This document shows positions 1-7,008 of a stretch of 9,565 nt of DNA, piece after piece. The notes beneath the pieces were generated by a model that was not told where the DNA came from, did no database searches, and saw only the letters and a program-made list of their open reading frames with translations. Both the position numbers and the translations under genes were made by a program. Within the stretch, counting starts at the first letter, position 1. Each line of letters starts with the position of its first letter. Origin of the DNA: an uncultured Eubacteriales bacterium (GTDB lineage: Bacteria; Bacillota; Clostridia; Oscillospirales; CAG-272); contig CAKRWK010000028.1 of the NCBI GenBank assembly GCA_934417455.1, positions 1 through 9,565 of the forward strand, in the 5' to 3' direction.

Positions 1-1255
1 GGTACCACCAATAGTCCTCTTCTTTGAGGTTCAATTCCTTCATGCGGGCAGTGAGCACGTCGAGGCGCTCTTCACGCTGGGAGCCGCCGATGATTTCGCC
101 GACGCCCGGCACCAGCAAGTCCATGGCGGCGACGGTCTTACCGTCGTCGTTGAGGCGCATATAGAAGGCCTTGATTTCCTTCGGATAATCCACAAGGAAA
201 ATGGGTTTTTTATAGACTTCTTCGGTAAGATAGCGCTCGTGCTCCGTCTGCAGATCGACGCCCCAATAGACGGGATATTTGAACTCATGCCCGGATTTCA
301 GCAGGATGTCTATGGCCTCGGTGTAGGTCACCTTGGCATAATCGGCATTGCGCAGGGCGGTCAGGCGTTCGATAAGGCCTTTGTCGACGAATTTATTGAA
401 AAACTCCATTTCCTGCGGGCAGTGGTCCATGACATGGCCGATGATATGGCGAATCATGTCCCACGCGAGGCGCATATTGTCGTCAAGGTCGGCGAAGGCA
501 ATTTCCGGCTCAATCATCCAGAACTCGGCGGCATGGCGCGTCGTGTTGGAGTTTTCGGCGCGGAAGGTGGGGCCGAAGGTGTAGATATTGCCGAAAGCCA
601 TGGCGAAGGTTTCGCCTTCCAACTGTCCCGACACGGTGAGGTTGGTGCTCTTGCCGAAAAAGTCCTTCGAATAATCGACGCGGCCGTCCTCGGTGCGCGG
701 CGGGTTTTCGGGGTCAAGGGTGGTAACGCGGAACATTTCGCCCGCGCCTTCGCAGTCCGACCCCGTAATCAGGGGCGTGTGCACATAGACGAATCCGCGG
801 TCGTGGAAGAAGGAATGAATGGCATAGGCCGCCTCGCTTCTCACGCGGAACACGGCGGAAAACAGGTTGGTGCGGGGGCGCAGATAGGCCTGCTCACGGA
901 GGTATTCCACGGTGTGGCGCTTCGGCTGGAGCGGATAATCCGGCGTGGACGCACCCTCGACCGAAATTTCCTCGGCCTTCATTTCAAAGGGCTGTTTGGC
1001 ATCGGGGGTCAGGGCGATTTTACCCGTCACAACCAGCGCCGCGCCGACGTTCTGCGCCGCAATTTGCTCATAATTGTTTACTTTTTCACGTTCAAAGACG
1101 ACCTGCAGGTTGGAATGGCAGGAGCCGTCGTTGAGGTCAATGAAACCGAAGGCTTTGGAGTCGCGCAGGTTGCGCACCCAGCCGCCGAGGGTGACGGTCT
1201 TGCCGTCGTAGGCTTTCATGTCGGCATAGATATGCCGTATCAGTTCTCTTTTCAT
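1..1255 (-). CDS. asnS: Asparaginyl-tRNA synthetase, 3' end outside window
   Basis: Class IIb aminoacyl-tRNA synthetase that charges tRNA-Asn with asparagine using ATP in the cytoplasm. Read from the ATG at 1255-1253, the frame is open to the window edge (418 codons). The N-terminus ([13 protein letters not shown], then [20 protein letters not shown]) is the OB-fold anticodon-binding domain. The catalytic domain carries motif 2 as [11 protein letters not shown] at residues 231-241, then [14 protein letters not shown] late [19 protein letters not shown] stretch is followed by EDYWWY at the edge. The usual length is about 460 residues, so roughly 45 residues including motif 3 are missing only because the window ends. 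The Asn-type FRAENSNT motif separates it from AspRS. It starts 26 nt after the stop of the upstream coiled-coil gene, with only a weak purine-rich RBS (AAAGAAG), so it is probably the second gene of that transcript. No T-box-like leader was recognised in the 5' region of that transcript. Confidence 0.95.
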   Translation of the reverse strand, partial: MKRELIRHIYADMKAYDGKTVTLGGWVRNLRDSKAFGFIDLNDGSCHSNLQVVFEREKVNNYEQIAAQNVGAALVVTGKIALTPDAKQPFEMKAEEISVEGASTPDYPLQPKRHTVEYLREQAYLRPRTNLFSAVFRVRSEAAYAIHSFFHDRGFVYVHTPLITGSDCEGAGEMFRVTTLDPENPPRTEDGRVDYSKDFFGKSTNLTVSGQLEGETFAMAFGNIYTFGPTFRAENSNTTRHAAEFWMIEPEIAFADLDDNMRLAWDMIRHIIGHVMDHCPQEMEFFNKFVDKGLIERLTALRNADYAKVTYTEAIDILLKSGHEFKYPVYWGVDLQTEHERYLTEEVYKKPIFLVDYPKEIKAFYMRLNDDGKTVAAMDLLVPGVGEIIGGSQREERLDVLTARMKELNLKEEDYWWY

Positions 1256-1281
1256 GGGTCGGTTCTTCTTTCGTTTTTGTT

Positions 1282-3984
1282 TCAGCCCATCCGAAGGACT
1301 TCTTCCTCAGTGGGGTTCTCGTCGAGGGTGATTTTGTCGATGCCGAGGTCGCTCTTACCGAGCACCTGAATCATGCCCATGAGAAGGTCATACTCTTCTC
1401 TCGGCATTTTTTGCACATGGAGGTTGACCTCGTTTTTCGACATGATGGCGGCGCGCATGGCAATCGGCACCTGCTCTTTTTTATAGTGTGCCACGGTTTT
1501 GGCAATCAACTCATGAATGCGGCTGTTGACGTTGGGGTCCACGGGATGCATGAAATGCAGGTGGAGCATGTAGGACGTGTAGGTATAAGGGACTTCCGTC
1601 GTGCGGGGCGTGTCATCGGTGCGGAAGAAACTGTCGGCCGCGGCGGACGCGCGGGCAATCAACTCTTCATGGCGGCGACGGGCTTCCTCGTCGGCCTGAC
1701 GGAGCATTTCGCGCTGTTCTGCCTCGCGGCGGGCGGCGTCGGCACGGCGACGGGCTTCGGCCTCCTCGGCCTCGCGGCGCGCCTGTGCTTCGCGGAGGGC
1801 GGCCTCGCGCTCGGCGGCAATCTGACGGCGGCGTTCCTCTTCCTCGCGGCTCTTCTGTTCAAAGGAGGCACGCTCGGCCTCAATACGGGCGCGTTCGGAT
1901 TCCAGACGTTCCATTTCGGCGTTATGACGTTCGGTCGCCTGCCGCAGTTCCTCTTCGGCCTGCGCTTTCAGGGCGGCCAGACGTTCTTCGGCGGCTCTCG
2001 CCTCGTCCAGTTTGCGGCGCTCCTCGGCCAGTCTTGCGGCCTCGGCGGCTCTCGCTTCTTCGAGACGCTTGGCCTCGGCGGCGCGGCGGGCTTCCTCGGC
2101 GCGGCGTGCCTCTTCCAGGCGGCGCGCTTCTTCGAGACGGCGGGCCTCCTCGGCCTTGCGGGCTTCTTCGGCCTTGCGGGCTTCCTCGGCCGCGCGGATT
2201 TCGGCGGCGAGTTTTTCGGCGCGTTCTCTGTCCTCTTTGGCACGGCGGCTCTCTTCTTCGGTGCGGCGCGCTTCCTCCGCCACGCGAAGTTTTTCGGCTT
2301 CAAGTGCCTGTCTTTCGGCCTCGGCTTTACGCTCGGCGGCCAGACGGACTTCCTCGGTCTTTTTGCGCTCGGCTTCGAGGGCTTCCATGGCGGCTTTGCG
2401 CTCGGCTTCCTCTTTGACCTTCTTCTGTTCGGCAATCAGGGCGAGGCGCGCTTCCTCTTCAAGACGGGCTTTTTCGCGCTCCTCGTACTCTTTTTTCATA
2501 TCGTCGAGCAGGGACTGCCGCATGCGCGCTTCGCGCTCGTTGAGTTCGCGCTCTTTGAGGCGGAGGGCTTCCCTCTCGGCCTCCACTCTCGCGCGGCGCT
2601 CGGCCTCGGCTTTTTCCTCGGCGGCGCGGCGGGCTTCCGCAATGCGGAGCACCTCTTCGTTTTTGGCCTTCTGCTCGGCTTCCAGTCTTGCGATTTCTTC
2701 TTCATGGGCGCGGGCGGCCTCTTCGGCACGGCGGCGCTCCTCGGCGATTCTCTCGCGCTCGGCGGCCAGTTTTTTGCTCTCGTCGTCTCCGCTGCGGAGG
2801 GACGCAAGCGCTTCGGCCGTCATGGGAATAAATTCTTCGTCTTTTTCGTTCGTGTTCATCTTCGTATCTTCGGCTTTCTCTTCTTTTACGGGTTCGGGGG
2901 TCGTTTCGGCGGCGGGCGCGGTTTTAACCGGCGCGGTCGCGTCGGCGTTCAGTACGCGGCGCAGTGCGGCGGAGAGTTCGTCGTCCTCCGGAGCGGAGGG
3001 TGCGGTTTCGGTTGCGGCAGGTTCGGCCGTCGACCCGACAATGCGGGACAGTTCGGCCATCAGGGGGTCGCCTGCGGGCGCTTCGGGCTTGCGCACGGGT
3101 GCCGGCGTTTCCACGCGCACGAGCGCGCCGCGCTTTTCGGCACGTTTCAGAATATCGCGCCATTCGGTGACGTTCTTTTTTCCGATGGCATGCTGATAAT
3201 CCCCGCCCGAGCGGATCAGGGCGCGGAATTCGCGTTCGCGGATTTTCTGCGGCACATCTTCCCCGACCGAGAAGCGGATGACATCCGCATTCACGTCGTC
3301 GGACACGGTGAACGCGCCGGCACCCGACAGGCGTTCCCAGCGCACCCAGAAGTCGCGCACAAGACGCGCGCCGTCGCGCATCTGCAGGCGGCGGTAGGTG
3401 ACGTTTTCGGAGGTATGTTCAAAAAACGTATCGGGCGCGAAAGGCATGCACAGCGTGATACCCGACGCACCGAGCCCGCGCCCCGAGCAGAGCGCCTCCA
3501 CGTCGGCCGTTATCTGCTCGGAGAGTTCGTCATGGAAGGTCTGAGACACCGTGCCGGACAAACACAGCACGTCCCCCGTCGGGCTCTCGGGCACCACAGG
3601 AAGGCAACCCGCCCCGGCAAACGTACGTCTGCCGGACAGCGCCTCGGCAAAGGCCCGCGGCACGTTGTCCTCCATGCGGAACACCAGCGGCTCCGCGCCG
3701 ACATACGCGTACGGCACGCCGCCGCGGAAGGCCGTCTTGTCCGACACGTCCCAGGAAATCCACACCGTCTCCCGCCCGCCGTCCAACAGCACGGTCAGCG
3801 GATAGTACCATTCGTTTCCCTCTCTGAAATTGTCGGACAGATAATCCTCATACATCTGTATGCCGAGCAACCGCCCGCCGTAACGCTCTTCGAGCATCGG
3901 CAAAAGGTTTTTCTCCACGGCACCGGAAAAACCGTCCGTCAGCGTCTCGGCGACAATCCGGTTGTGCGTCAAATCCGTAAACAT
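1282..3984 (-). CDS. Large E/R/K/A-rich helical protein with unrecognised N- and C-terminal domains
   Basis: A 900-residue protein that I cannot assign to a family. Three parts are visible. Residues 1-290 look like a folded domain with mixed aromatic and hydrophobic content ([20 protein letters not shown]). Residues 291-395 are a Pro/Ala/Thr/Glu linker. Residues about 396-785 are almost only E, R, K, A, L and Q without Pro or Gly, predicting an uninterrupted helix of about 390 residues. A small, normally composed C-terminal domain follows (about 796-900, from [16 protein letters not shown]). No signal peptide or membrane segment is seen, so it should be cytoplasmic. The helix has a strong six-residue period ([12 protein letters not shown]), typical of charged single alpha-helices, rather than a clean heptad. 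The start is set by AGGAG nine nt upstream of ATG. It has its own promoter and precedes asnS by 26 nt. A spacer, scaffold or ruler joining two end domains is inferred from shape alone. Existence as a gene is near certain because both ends have ordinary protein composition and good start signals. Confidence 0.88.
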   Translation of the reverse strand: MFTDLTHNRIVAETLTDGFSGAVEKNLLPMLEERYGGRLLGIQMYEDYLSDNFREGNEWYYPLTVLLDGGRETVWISWDVSDKTAFRGGVPYAYVGAEPLVFRMEDNVPRAFAEALSGRRTFAGAGCLPVVPESPTGDVLCLSGTVSQTFHDELSEQITADVEALCSGRGLGASGITLCMPFAPDTFFEHTSENVTYRRLQMRDGARLVRDFWVRWERLSGAGAFTVSDDVNADVIRFSVGEDVPQKIREREFRALIRSGGDYQHAIGKKNVTEWRDILKRAEKRGALVRVETPAPVRKPEAPAGDPLMAELSRIVGSTAEPAATETAPSAPEDDELSAALRRVLNADATAPVKTAPAAETTPEPVKEEKAEDTKMNTNEKDEEFIPMTAEALASLRSGDDESKKLAAERERIAEERRRAEEAARAHEEEIARLEAEQKAKNEEVLRIAEARRAAEEKAEAERRARVEAEREALRLKERELNEREARMRQSLLDDMKKEYEEREKARLEEEARLALIAEQKKVKEEAERKAAMEALEAERKKTEEVRLAAERKAEAERQALEAEKLRVAEEARRTEEESRRAKEDRERAEKLAAEIRAAEEARKAEEARKAEEARRLEEARRLEEARRAEEARRAAEAKRLEEARAAEAARLAEERRKLDEARAAEERLAALKAQAEEELRQATERHNAEMERLESERARIEAERASFEQKSREEEERRRQIAAEREAALREAQARREAEEAEARRRADAARREAEQREMLRQADEEARRRHEELIARASAAADSFFRTDDTPRTTEVPYTYTSYMLHLHFMHPVDPNVNSRIHELIAKTVAHYKKEQVPIAMRAAIMSKNEVNLHVQKMPREEYDLLMGMIQVLGKSDLGIDKITLDENPTEEEVLRMG
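2044..2187 (-). repeat. 18-bp tandem repeat coding eight hexads (EEARRx)
   Basis: Within the helical region, residues 600-647 are eight consecutive six-residue units: EEARKA twice, EEARRL twice, EEARRA twice, then AEAKRL and EEARAA. At DNA level this is a degenerate 18-bp tandem array (minus-strand units close to GAGGAAGCCCGCAAGGCC). Unit gain or loss would stay in frame and change helix length by six residues. Confidence 0.8.
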
Positions 3985-4014
3985 AGGTTCCTACTCCTTA
4001 TTTTTTCACTTACG

Positions 4015-4032
4015 CCCGCACGGCCGCGCGGG
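4015..4032 (-). other. GC-rich palindrome in the leader of the coiled-coil gene
   Basis: CCCGCACGGCCGCGCGGG is almost perfectly self-complementary and lies in the roughly 60-nt untranslated leader between the promoter at 4055-4083 and the ATG at 3984. On the plus strand it is followed by TTCTTTTT, which looks terminator-like, but no plus-strand gene lies upstream. A leader hairpin or a protein-binding palindrome are both possible. Confidence 0.4.
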
Positions 4033-4054
4033 TTCTTTTTGTTCGTTACCCTAT

Positions 4055-4083
4055 ATTTTAGCATATACGAGAGAAAAATGCAA
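4055..4083 (-). promoter_or_regulatory. Sigma-A-type promoter for the coiled-coil gene and asnS
   Basis: On the minus strand: -35 TTGCAT (4083-4078), a 17-nt spacer, and -10 TAAAAT (4060-4055). TG one base upstream of the -10 makes it an extended -10. The -35 is weak (three of six) and the -10 is five of six. Transcription should start near 4047, giving a leader of about 60 nt before the ATG at 3984. Confidence 0.65.
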
Positions 4084-4193
4084 TAGCGGGAAAATATTTT
4101 TTTGCAGAAAGCGGGAAAGAACGGAAGATTTCGTTTTTACCGCGCCGTACGCCGAAAAAACGGCTTTCGCATGTTTCCCGCAACACGCGGCAC

Positions 4194-4223
4194 AAAACAA
4201 AAAGGGCGGTTTCCCGACCTTTT
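4194..4223 (-). terminator. Rho-independent terminator after abiEii
   Basis: On the minus strand GGTCGG-GAAA-CCGCCC (4219-4204) forms a six-position stem with one T/C mismatch and a GNRA-type loop. A/T pairs extend its base. It is followed at once by a T-rich run TTTTTGTTTT. It lies 15 nt past the abiEii stop codon, the expected place to end the abiE transcript. Confidence 0.65.
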
Positions 4224-4233
4224 CCGGCATTTT

Positions 4234-5172
4234 TCAGTCAAATAAACGCCTGAGTTCGGAAACGGCGTCAAGCGCCGCTCCGACAGACAGTTTGTCTTTT
4301 TCCGCGAATACATAAACCCGTTGCATCCGTTCAAACGCCGTCTCAAAATCGCTGTTTCCGTCGAGTTCGCGAAAATAAGAAAAATCCGCTATCCGCATGT
4401 CGTCGGGAATCCCGCCCTTCCGAATCTTTTCTTCTCTTCGCTTATATGCAATCATGGTATCCACGCGGTTTTTATCCTGTAAGAACGTCTTTATCGTCTC
4501 ATTGCCGAGAAGGACGGACAGGTCGTACACGTGTTTTGAAACATCGAAGAAGGCATTCCGCTCAAAATAAAATTGGGTCGCAAAAACTTTATCGGTAAAA
4601 ATACGCTCGAGCGACATGGTTTTCACCGGAAACGGCACGACATTGTACATATCGTGCAGGATGCGCTTTTGTGTTTCGTCGGCAAGTTCGTACAGGTGCG
4701 GCGCTATGACAATATCCTGCGTCGGTTCGCTTACCGTGAAACTTGTCGCTTCGATTTTCACGCGACCGAATCGCTGCAGAACATCGTCGGTGTCAAGAGC
4801 ATACACGGAAGTGTACAGATACTCGCAGGTAACGCTGCCTTTATGCTTTTCGGGAAGAGCGCCCCTCTCAAGCACAGTAAATTTCAGCGACGCATCTTCC
4901 AGCCGTTTCTTGGCCTGACTCGCCGTCGGACAGTCTTCGATATACACCGTCAGGTCAATATCTTCCGAAAAACGGCGGACGGATTTCAACGCCTTGTAAA
5001 GGGCCGTACCACCTTTGAAATACGCGTATGCCTGATGTTCTCTTTCGGAAAGTTCCTTCAGAAGAAGCGTCACATAATAGTCTTTCTCCAAAACATCCCG
5101 TCGCACACCTTGTCGCCCCGCGACATCGTTGATAATCACTTCAAAAGCCGCCTTGTCCTCGTGCAAACGCAT
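4234..5172 (-). CDS. abiEii: Type IV toxin AbiEii, nucleotidyltransferase
   Basis: Toxin half of an AbiE-type toxin-antitoxin and phage-abortive system, 312 residues. The family uses a DNA polymerase beta-like nucleotidyltransferase fold; studied relatives bind GTP or transfer nucleotides to tRNA ends. Visible motifs are EKDYYVTLLLKEL (29-41), the GGTAL nucleotide-binding motif (54-58), RFSEDIDL with acidic residues D71 and D73 (67-74), KIEATSF (139-145), SLERIFTDKVFA with K195 (187-198), and KHVYDLSVLL with D217 (213-222). These are in the usual order and appear intact. An ATG 29 codons further upstream is also open, but the ATG at 5172 is preferred. It sits one base after the abiEi stop (TGATATG), has AAGGGGTGG just upstream, and begins where family homology begins. 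The tight junction suggests translational coupling, keeping antitoxin made first. Its target in this organism is not shown by the sequence. Confidence 0.9.
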   Translation of the reverse strand: MRLHEDKAAFEVIINDVAGRQGVRRDVLEKDYYVTLLLKELSEREHQAYAYFKGGTALYKALKSVRRFSEDIDLTVYIEDCPTASQAKKRLEDASLKFTVLERGALPEKHKGSVTCEYLYTSVYALDTDDVLQRFGRVKIEATSFTVSEPTQDIVIAPHLYELADETQKRILHDMYNVVPFPVKTMSLERIFTDKVFATQFYFERNAFFDVSKHVYDLSVLLGNETIKTFLQDKNRVDTMIAYKRREEKIRKGGIPDDMRIADFSYFRELDGNSDFETAFERMQRVYVFAEKDKLSVGAALDAVSELRRLFD

Positions 5173-5173
5173 A

Positions 5174-5812
5174 TCAGTCCACCCCTTGTGCCAGTTCGGC
5201 AAGTTCTGTATACACATCCTTGTTTGCGTAATATTTCGCATACCCGACCAATTTTTCAAACGTCAGACCGTACCGGTCTATCTGCCCTCTCAGAATAACC
5301 CGACGGTGCCGGGTTTCCGCGCACACGTGCATTCTGTTGTCCAGCACATCAAGAAACTGCAAATACCGGTAGTTGTCACGGTTGACCCGTATCACGGGGC
5401 GAAGCAAGCAGATGCCGCGGACTTTGTCTTCCGTTCTGTATCTTGCCTTGTCGGTGACAATGTATGTCCACGACGGCATTTGCGTCGTCAGACCGAGCCT
5501 GTTCATATAAGACGGCCCCGATTCGTACCCGATAATTTCTCCCCCGTCTTCAAGATATGTCTTGCGGATAACCTCCGCCTCGTCAATGCCCGCCATACCG
5601 AACGGTGTGCGCACCGTCCGGTAGTAAATGCCTTTTTTATAACGCAAAAAGTCAGGCGTCTTTTTTTCATATCGTTGCAATGTCATATTCAGCGTTGCTC
5701 TGTCCGTACCCGGAAGTTTTTGCTGCACGTAACGGTATATCTCTTCCGTATATATCGGCGTTCGCCGCGCCGTTTGTTCCACAAAATCTTCCACACATTG
5801 CATGACAGTCAT
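5174..5812 (-). CDS. abiEi: Type IV antitoxin AbiEi, winged-helix repressor
   Basis: Antitoxin and autorepressor of the AbiE system, 212 residues. The N-terminal part (about 5-65, including YTEEIYRYVQQKLPGTDRAT and RYKKGIYYR) matches a winged helix that in this family binds the operon's own promoter. The rest contains the typical IGYESGPSYMNRLGLTTQMP stretch (94-113) of the AbiEi antitoxin domain, followed by a basic C-terminal part. The frame is open 19 codons further, but the start at 5812 is chosen because GGGAGGTGA ends five nt before it. The longer start at 5869 would fall at the predicted transcription start, leaving no leader. It is the first gene of a two-gene operon with abiEii. The pair is visibly more AT-rich than the sporulation and repressor genes around it, which suggests acquisition by transfer. 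Type IV antitoxins usually counter the toxin without direct binding. Confidence 0.88.
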   Translation of the reverse strand: MTVMQCVEDFVEQTARRTPIYTEEIYRYVQQKLPGTDRATLNMTLQRYEKKTPDFLRYKKGIYYRTVRTPFGMAGIDEAEVIRKTYLEDGGEIIGYESGPSYMNRLGLTTQMPSWTYIVTDKARYRTEDKVRGICLLRPVIRVNRDNYRYLQFLDVLDNRMHVCAETRHRRVILRGQIDRYGLTFEKLVGYAKYYANKDVYTELAELAQGVD

Positions 5813-5817
5813 CCGAA

Positions 5818-5826
5818 TCACCTCCC
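5818..5826 (-). promoter_or_regulatory. Strong RBS fixing the abiEi start
   Basis: GGGAGGTGA on the minus strand is nearly a full anti-Shine-Dalgarno match, with eight nt between GGAGG and the ATG at 5812. It rules against the two upstream in-frame ATGs. A palindrome GAAAA-GATA-TTTTC (5827-5840) sits directly upstream. Confidence 0.8.
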
Positions 5827-5871
5827 GAAAAGATATTTTCATTTGAATTTTATTCTTATTTTTACACATTT

Positions 5872-5900
5872 ATAATATCATATTCGGCAAAAAAAGTCAA
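5872..5900 (-). promoter_or_regulatory. abiE promoter with possible operator palindrome
   Basis: On the minus strand: -35 TTGACT (5900-5895, five of six), a 17-nt spacer, and -10 TATTAT (5877-5872, five of six). The perfect 11-bp palindrome AATAT-C-ATATT (5874-5884) overlaps the -10 and is a candidate AbiEi operator, since family antitoxins bind inverted repeats in their own promoters. The operator role is inferred. Confidence 0.75.
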
Positions 5901-5915
5901 CCCCCGAAATAAAAA

Positions 5916-5975
5916 TCTTGGCGAGGGCACGTAGGCATTCGTTGCGGGTCGTCGGGGCGCCGACCCCTGCCAAGA
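5916..5975 (-). terminator. Long hairpin ending in a T-run, probable terminator of repressor transcript
   Basis: TCTTGGC (5916-5922) pairs with GCCAAGA (5969-5975), continued after a one-base bulge by AGGG (5924-5927) with CCCT (5965-5968). Inside, GTCGG-GGCG-CCGAC (5951-5964) forms a small hairpin. On the minus strand the stem is followed by TTTTTATTT, giving a terminator layout for transcripts coming from the repressor gene, just before the abiE promoter. It also resembles mobile intergenic palindromes seen in clostridia, so it may be a repeat-element copy used as a terminator. Confidence 0.5.
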
Positions 5976-6101
5976 AAAACACAAGAATATTTTAACCCCC
6001 GGAACGAACAGATTTCGATGGGGCAACGCCGAAAATTGCCGACCGACGGCAAAACGGAAATTCAAAAAATATTTCCCTCAGGTAAACGGATTTCGATAAA
6101 G

Positions 6102-6164
6102 AAGGGGGGATGGTTCCCTGCCGTCAGCCGTACGTGGGTACGGCAAGGCAGGCCATCGCCCCTT
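6102..6164. repeat. Long multi-part inverted repeat (about 24 bp paired)
   Basis: AAGGGG-G-GATGG (6102-6113) pairs with CCATC-G-CCCCTT (6153-6164) around one G/G mismatch. CCTGCC (6117-6122) pairs with GGCAGG (6147-6152), and GCCGTAC (6127-6133) with GTACGGC (6138-6144) around a four-base loop GTGG. It starts 15 nt past the repressor stop codon. The following minus-strand sequence TTCTTTATC is only weakly T-rich, so an mRNA-end-protecting hairpin or a REP/MITE-like intergenic element are as likely as a terminator. Confidence 0.75.
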
Positions 6165-6179
6165 ATTTGCGGAAGCCGT

Positions 6180-6812
6180 TTATTTGAAAGTGCTTTGGAA
6201 TGCCACAGCCTTCCCGATTATCTTAATCTCCGTCAACTCCTCCCCCACGAACACCAGCGGCTCGTACTTGGGATTTTCGGGCGAGAGGACAAGTTTCTGT
6301 TTATCGGGATAGTAATACACACGTTTGAGGGTGGCCTCGTCGCCGATGATGACGGCGGCAATCTCGCCGTTGTCGACCTCTTCCTGCGCGCGGATGAACA
6401 CGATGTCCCCGTCGTAAATGCGCGCGCCCGTCATGGAATCGCCGTGCGTGCGCAGGCAGAAATCGGCTTTGATACTGTCGTCGACGGCGGTATAACTCTC
6501 GTGCATTTCCTCGGCATAGGTCGGGCGGCCGCAGGCAATCTCACCGAGCATGGGCAGGCGCCGTGTGGCGACGGGCGACAGGTTCGTATACCGCCCGTAC
6601 ATCTCCCCGCGCTCGCCGTCCCACCCCATCAGGGTCGCCGGCGTCACGCCGAGCGCCTCGGCCATGGCCACGACGCGTTCCGCGGGCACGCGGCTGATAA
6701 CGCCGCTCTCGTAGCGCTGTACGGTCTGTTTGGACGTGCCGATTCTCTCGGCCAACTCCTCGAGGGTCATGTGATTCTGTTTGCGGATGGTGCGCAGTCT
6801 CTGTTGCAGCAT
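6180..6812 (-). CDS. XRE-S24 autocleavable repressor (CI/HdiR-like)
   Basis: Cytoplasmic DNA-binding repressor, 210 residues. Residues 4-60 form an XRE-type helix-turn-helix (TLEELAERIGTSKQTVQRYESG, then a basic second half). Residues about 85-205 are the S24/LexA self-cleavage domain. LGEIACGRP (89-97) contains the predicted cleavage site, most likely C94-G95. S126 in HGDSM is the nucleophile and K163 in ATLKRV the general base. RecA filaments on damaged DNA trigger self-cleavage in this family, relieving repression. The DNA-binding domain is XRE, not the winged helix of true LexA, so it resembles phage CI and HdiR proteins. The start has GGGAGG six nt upstream of ATG. It is transcribed away from the replication-type operon and lies beside an array of GTCAC inverted repeats that are its likely operators. 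All key residues are present, so it should be functional. Confidence 0.92.
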   Translation of the reverse strand: MLQQRLRTIRKQNHMTLEELAERIGTSKQTVQRYESGVISRVPAERVVAMAEALGVTPATLMGWDGERGEMYGRYTNLSPVATRRLPMLGEIACGRPTYAEEMHESYTAVDDSIKADFCLRTHGDSMTGARIYDGDIVFIRAQEEVDNGEIAAVIIGDEATLKRVYYYPDKQKLVLSPENPKYEPLVFVGEELTEIKIIGKAVAFQSTFK

Positions 6813-6844
6813 ATCTGCCTCCCTTTGGTTCCGTGCGCAAAAAA

Positions 6845-6861
6845 GTCACACGCGGCGGAAC
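6845..6861. promoter_or_regulatory. Weak operator copy in repressor leader
   Basis: GTCAC-ACGCGGC-GGAAC keeps one exact half-site and three of five bases of the other, with the same seven-base gap as the better copies near 7000. It lies in the repressor's own leader, so binding there could act as feedback. Confidence 0.35.
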
Positions 6862-6908
6862 TTCTGTTATTTTCTCTTTTTTTCGCGGCTTCTGTCGTTT
6901 TTTGTTCC

Positions 6909-6937
6909 ATTATAACATAAAGTCACGCAAAGTGCAA
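6909..6937 (-). promoter_or_regulatory. Repressor promoter with internal operator half-site
   Basis: On the minus strand: -35 TTGCAC (6937-6932), a 17-nt spacer, and -10 TATAAT (6914-6909, perfect), with TG one base upstream making an extended -10. An exact GTCAC half-site (6922-6926) lies in the spacer, which would permit autoregulation. The leader to the ATG at 6812 is about 90 nt. Confidence 0.75.
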
Positions 6938-6973
6938 TAGTTTTGCCAAATTTTTTTGAAAATATTCCAAAAA

Positions 6974-6990
6974 GTCACTTGACAGGTAAC
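6974..6990. promoter_or_regulatory. Operator copy over the -35 of the plus-strand operon
   Basis: GTCAC-TTGACAG-GTAAC matches the inverted repeat GTCAC-N7-GTGAC with one changed base and fully encloses the -35 hexamer at 6979-6984. With flanking bases it extends to AAGTCAC/GTAACTT. A repressor bound here would block RNA polymerase. Confidence 0.65.
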
Positions 6991-7007
6991 TTTTTCCGTG
7001 CTATAAT
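6979..7007 (+). promoter_or_regulatory. Perfect sigma-A promoter of the phage-like operon
   Basis: -35 TTGACA (6979-6984), a 17-nt spacer, -10 TATAAT (7002-7007), and TG at 6999-7000 for an extended -10. Every consensus element is present, so the promoter should be very strong when not repressed. The start of transcription falls near 7014, inside the next operator copy. Confidence 0.9.
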
Positions 7008-7008
7008 T

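Larger units (their letters stand above)
5901..6179. other. Gene-free spacer rich in hairpins
   Basis: No start codon with a credible RBS and coding-like frame was found. A plus-strand frame opening at 6018 is read through here, but its RBS is poor and it runs antisense into the repressor gene. Besides the two large hairpins listed separately, it holds TTGCCG-ACCGA-CGGCAA (6036-6052). The left arm of that hairpin could instead pair with GGCAA at 6022-6026. It also holds a 13-bp direct repeat AAC(A/G)GATTTCGAT at 6007-6019 and 6085-6097. Confidence 0.6.

Noticed and set aside
239..1369. Open plus-strand frame of 376 codons across asnS.
   Set aside because: The minus strand encodes an unmistakable asparaginyl-tRNA synthetase; the plus frame has no family likeness and no RBS.
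4015..4040. Plus-strand terminator-like hairpin plus T-run before 4040.
   Set aside because: No plus-strand gene lies to its left; the same bases are better read as a leader hairpin of the minus-strand gene.
1411..4086. Open plus-strand frame of 891 codons opposite the coiled-coil gene.
   Set aside because: Its protein is a biased Phe/Gly/Leu/Ala string that mirrors the E/A/R codons of the minus-strand gene. Low-complexity sense coding rarely produces antisense stops. It lacks a good RBS, while the minus strand has promoter, RBS and ordinary end domains.
4573..5875. Plus-strand frames opposite abiEi and abiEii.
   Set aside because: They are antisense shadows; both AbiE proteins are well supported on the minus strand.
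5901..6179. CRISPR array or tRNA gene in the hairpin-rich spacer.
   Set aside because: There is no regularly spaced repeat set and no cloverleaf with T-loop GTTCRA; only palindromes and one two-copy repeat are seen.
6018..6920. Plus-strand frame of 300 codons running from the spacer into the repressor gene.
   Set aside because: Most of it is antisense to the S24 repressor, with no credible RBS and no recognisable motifs.
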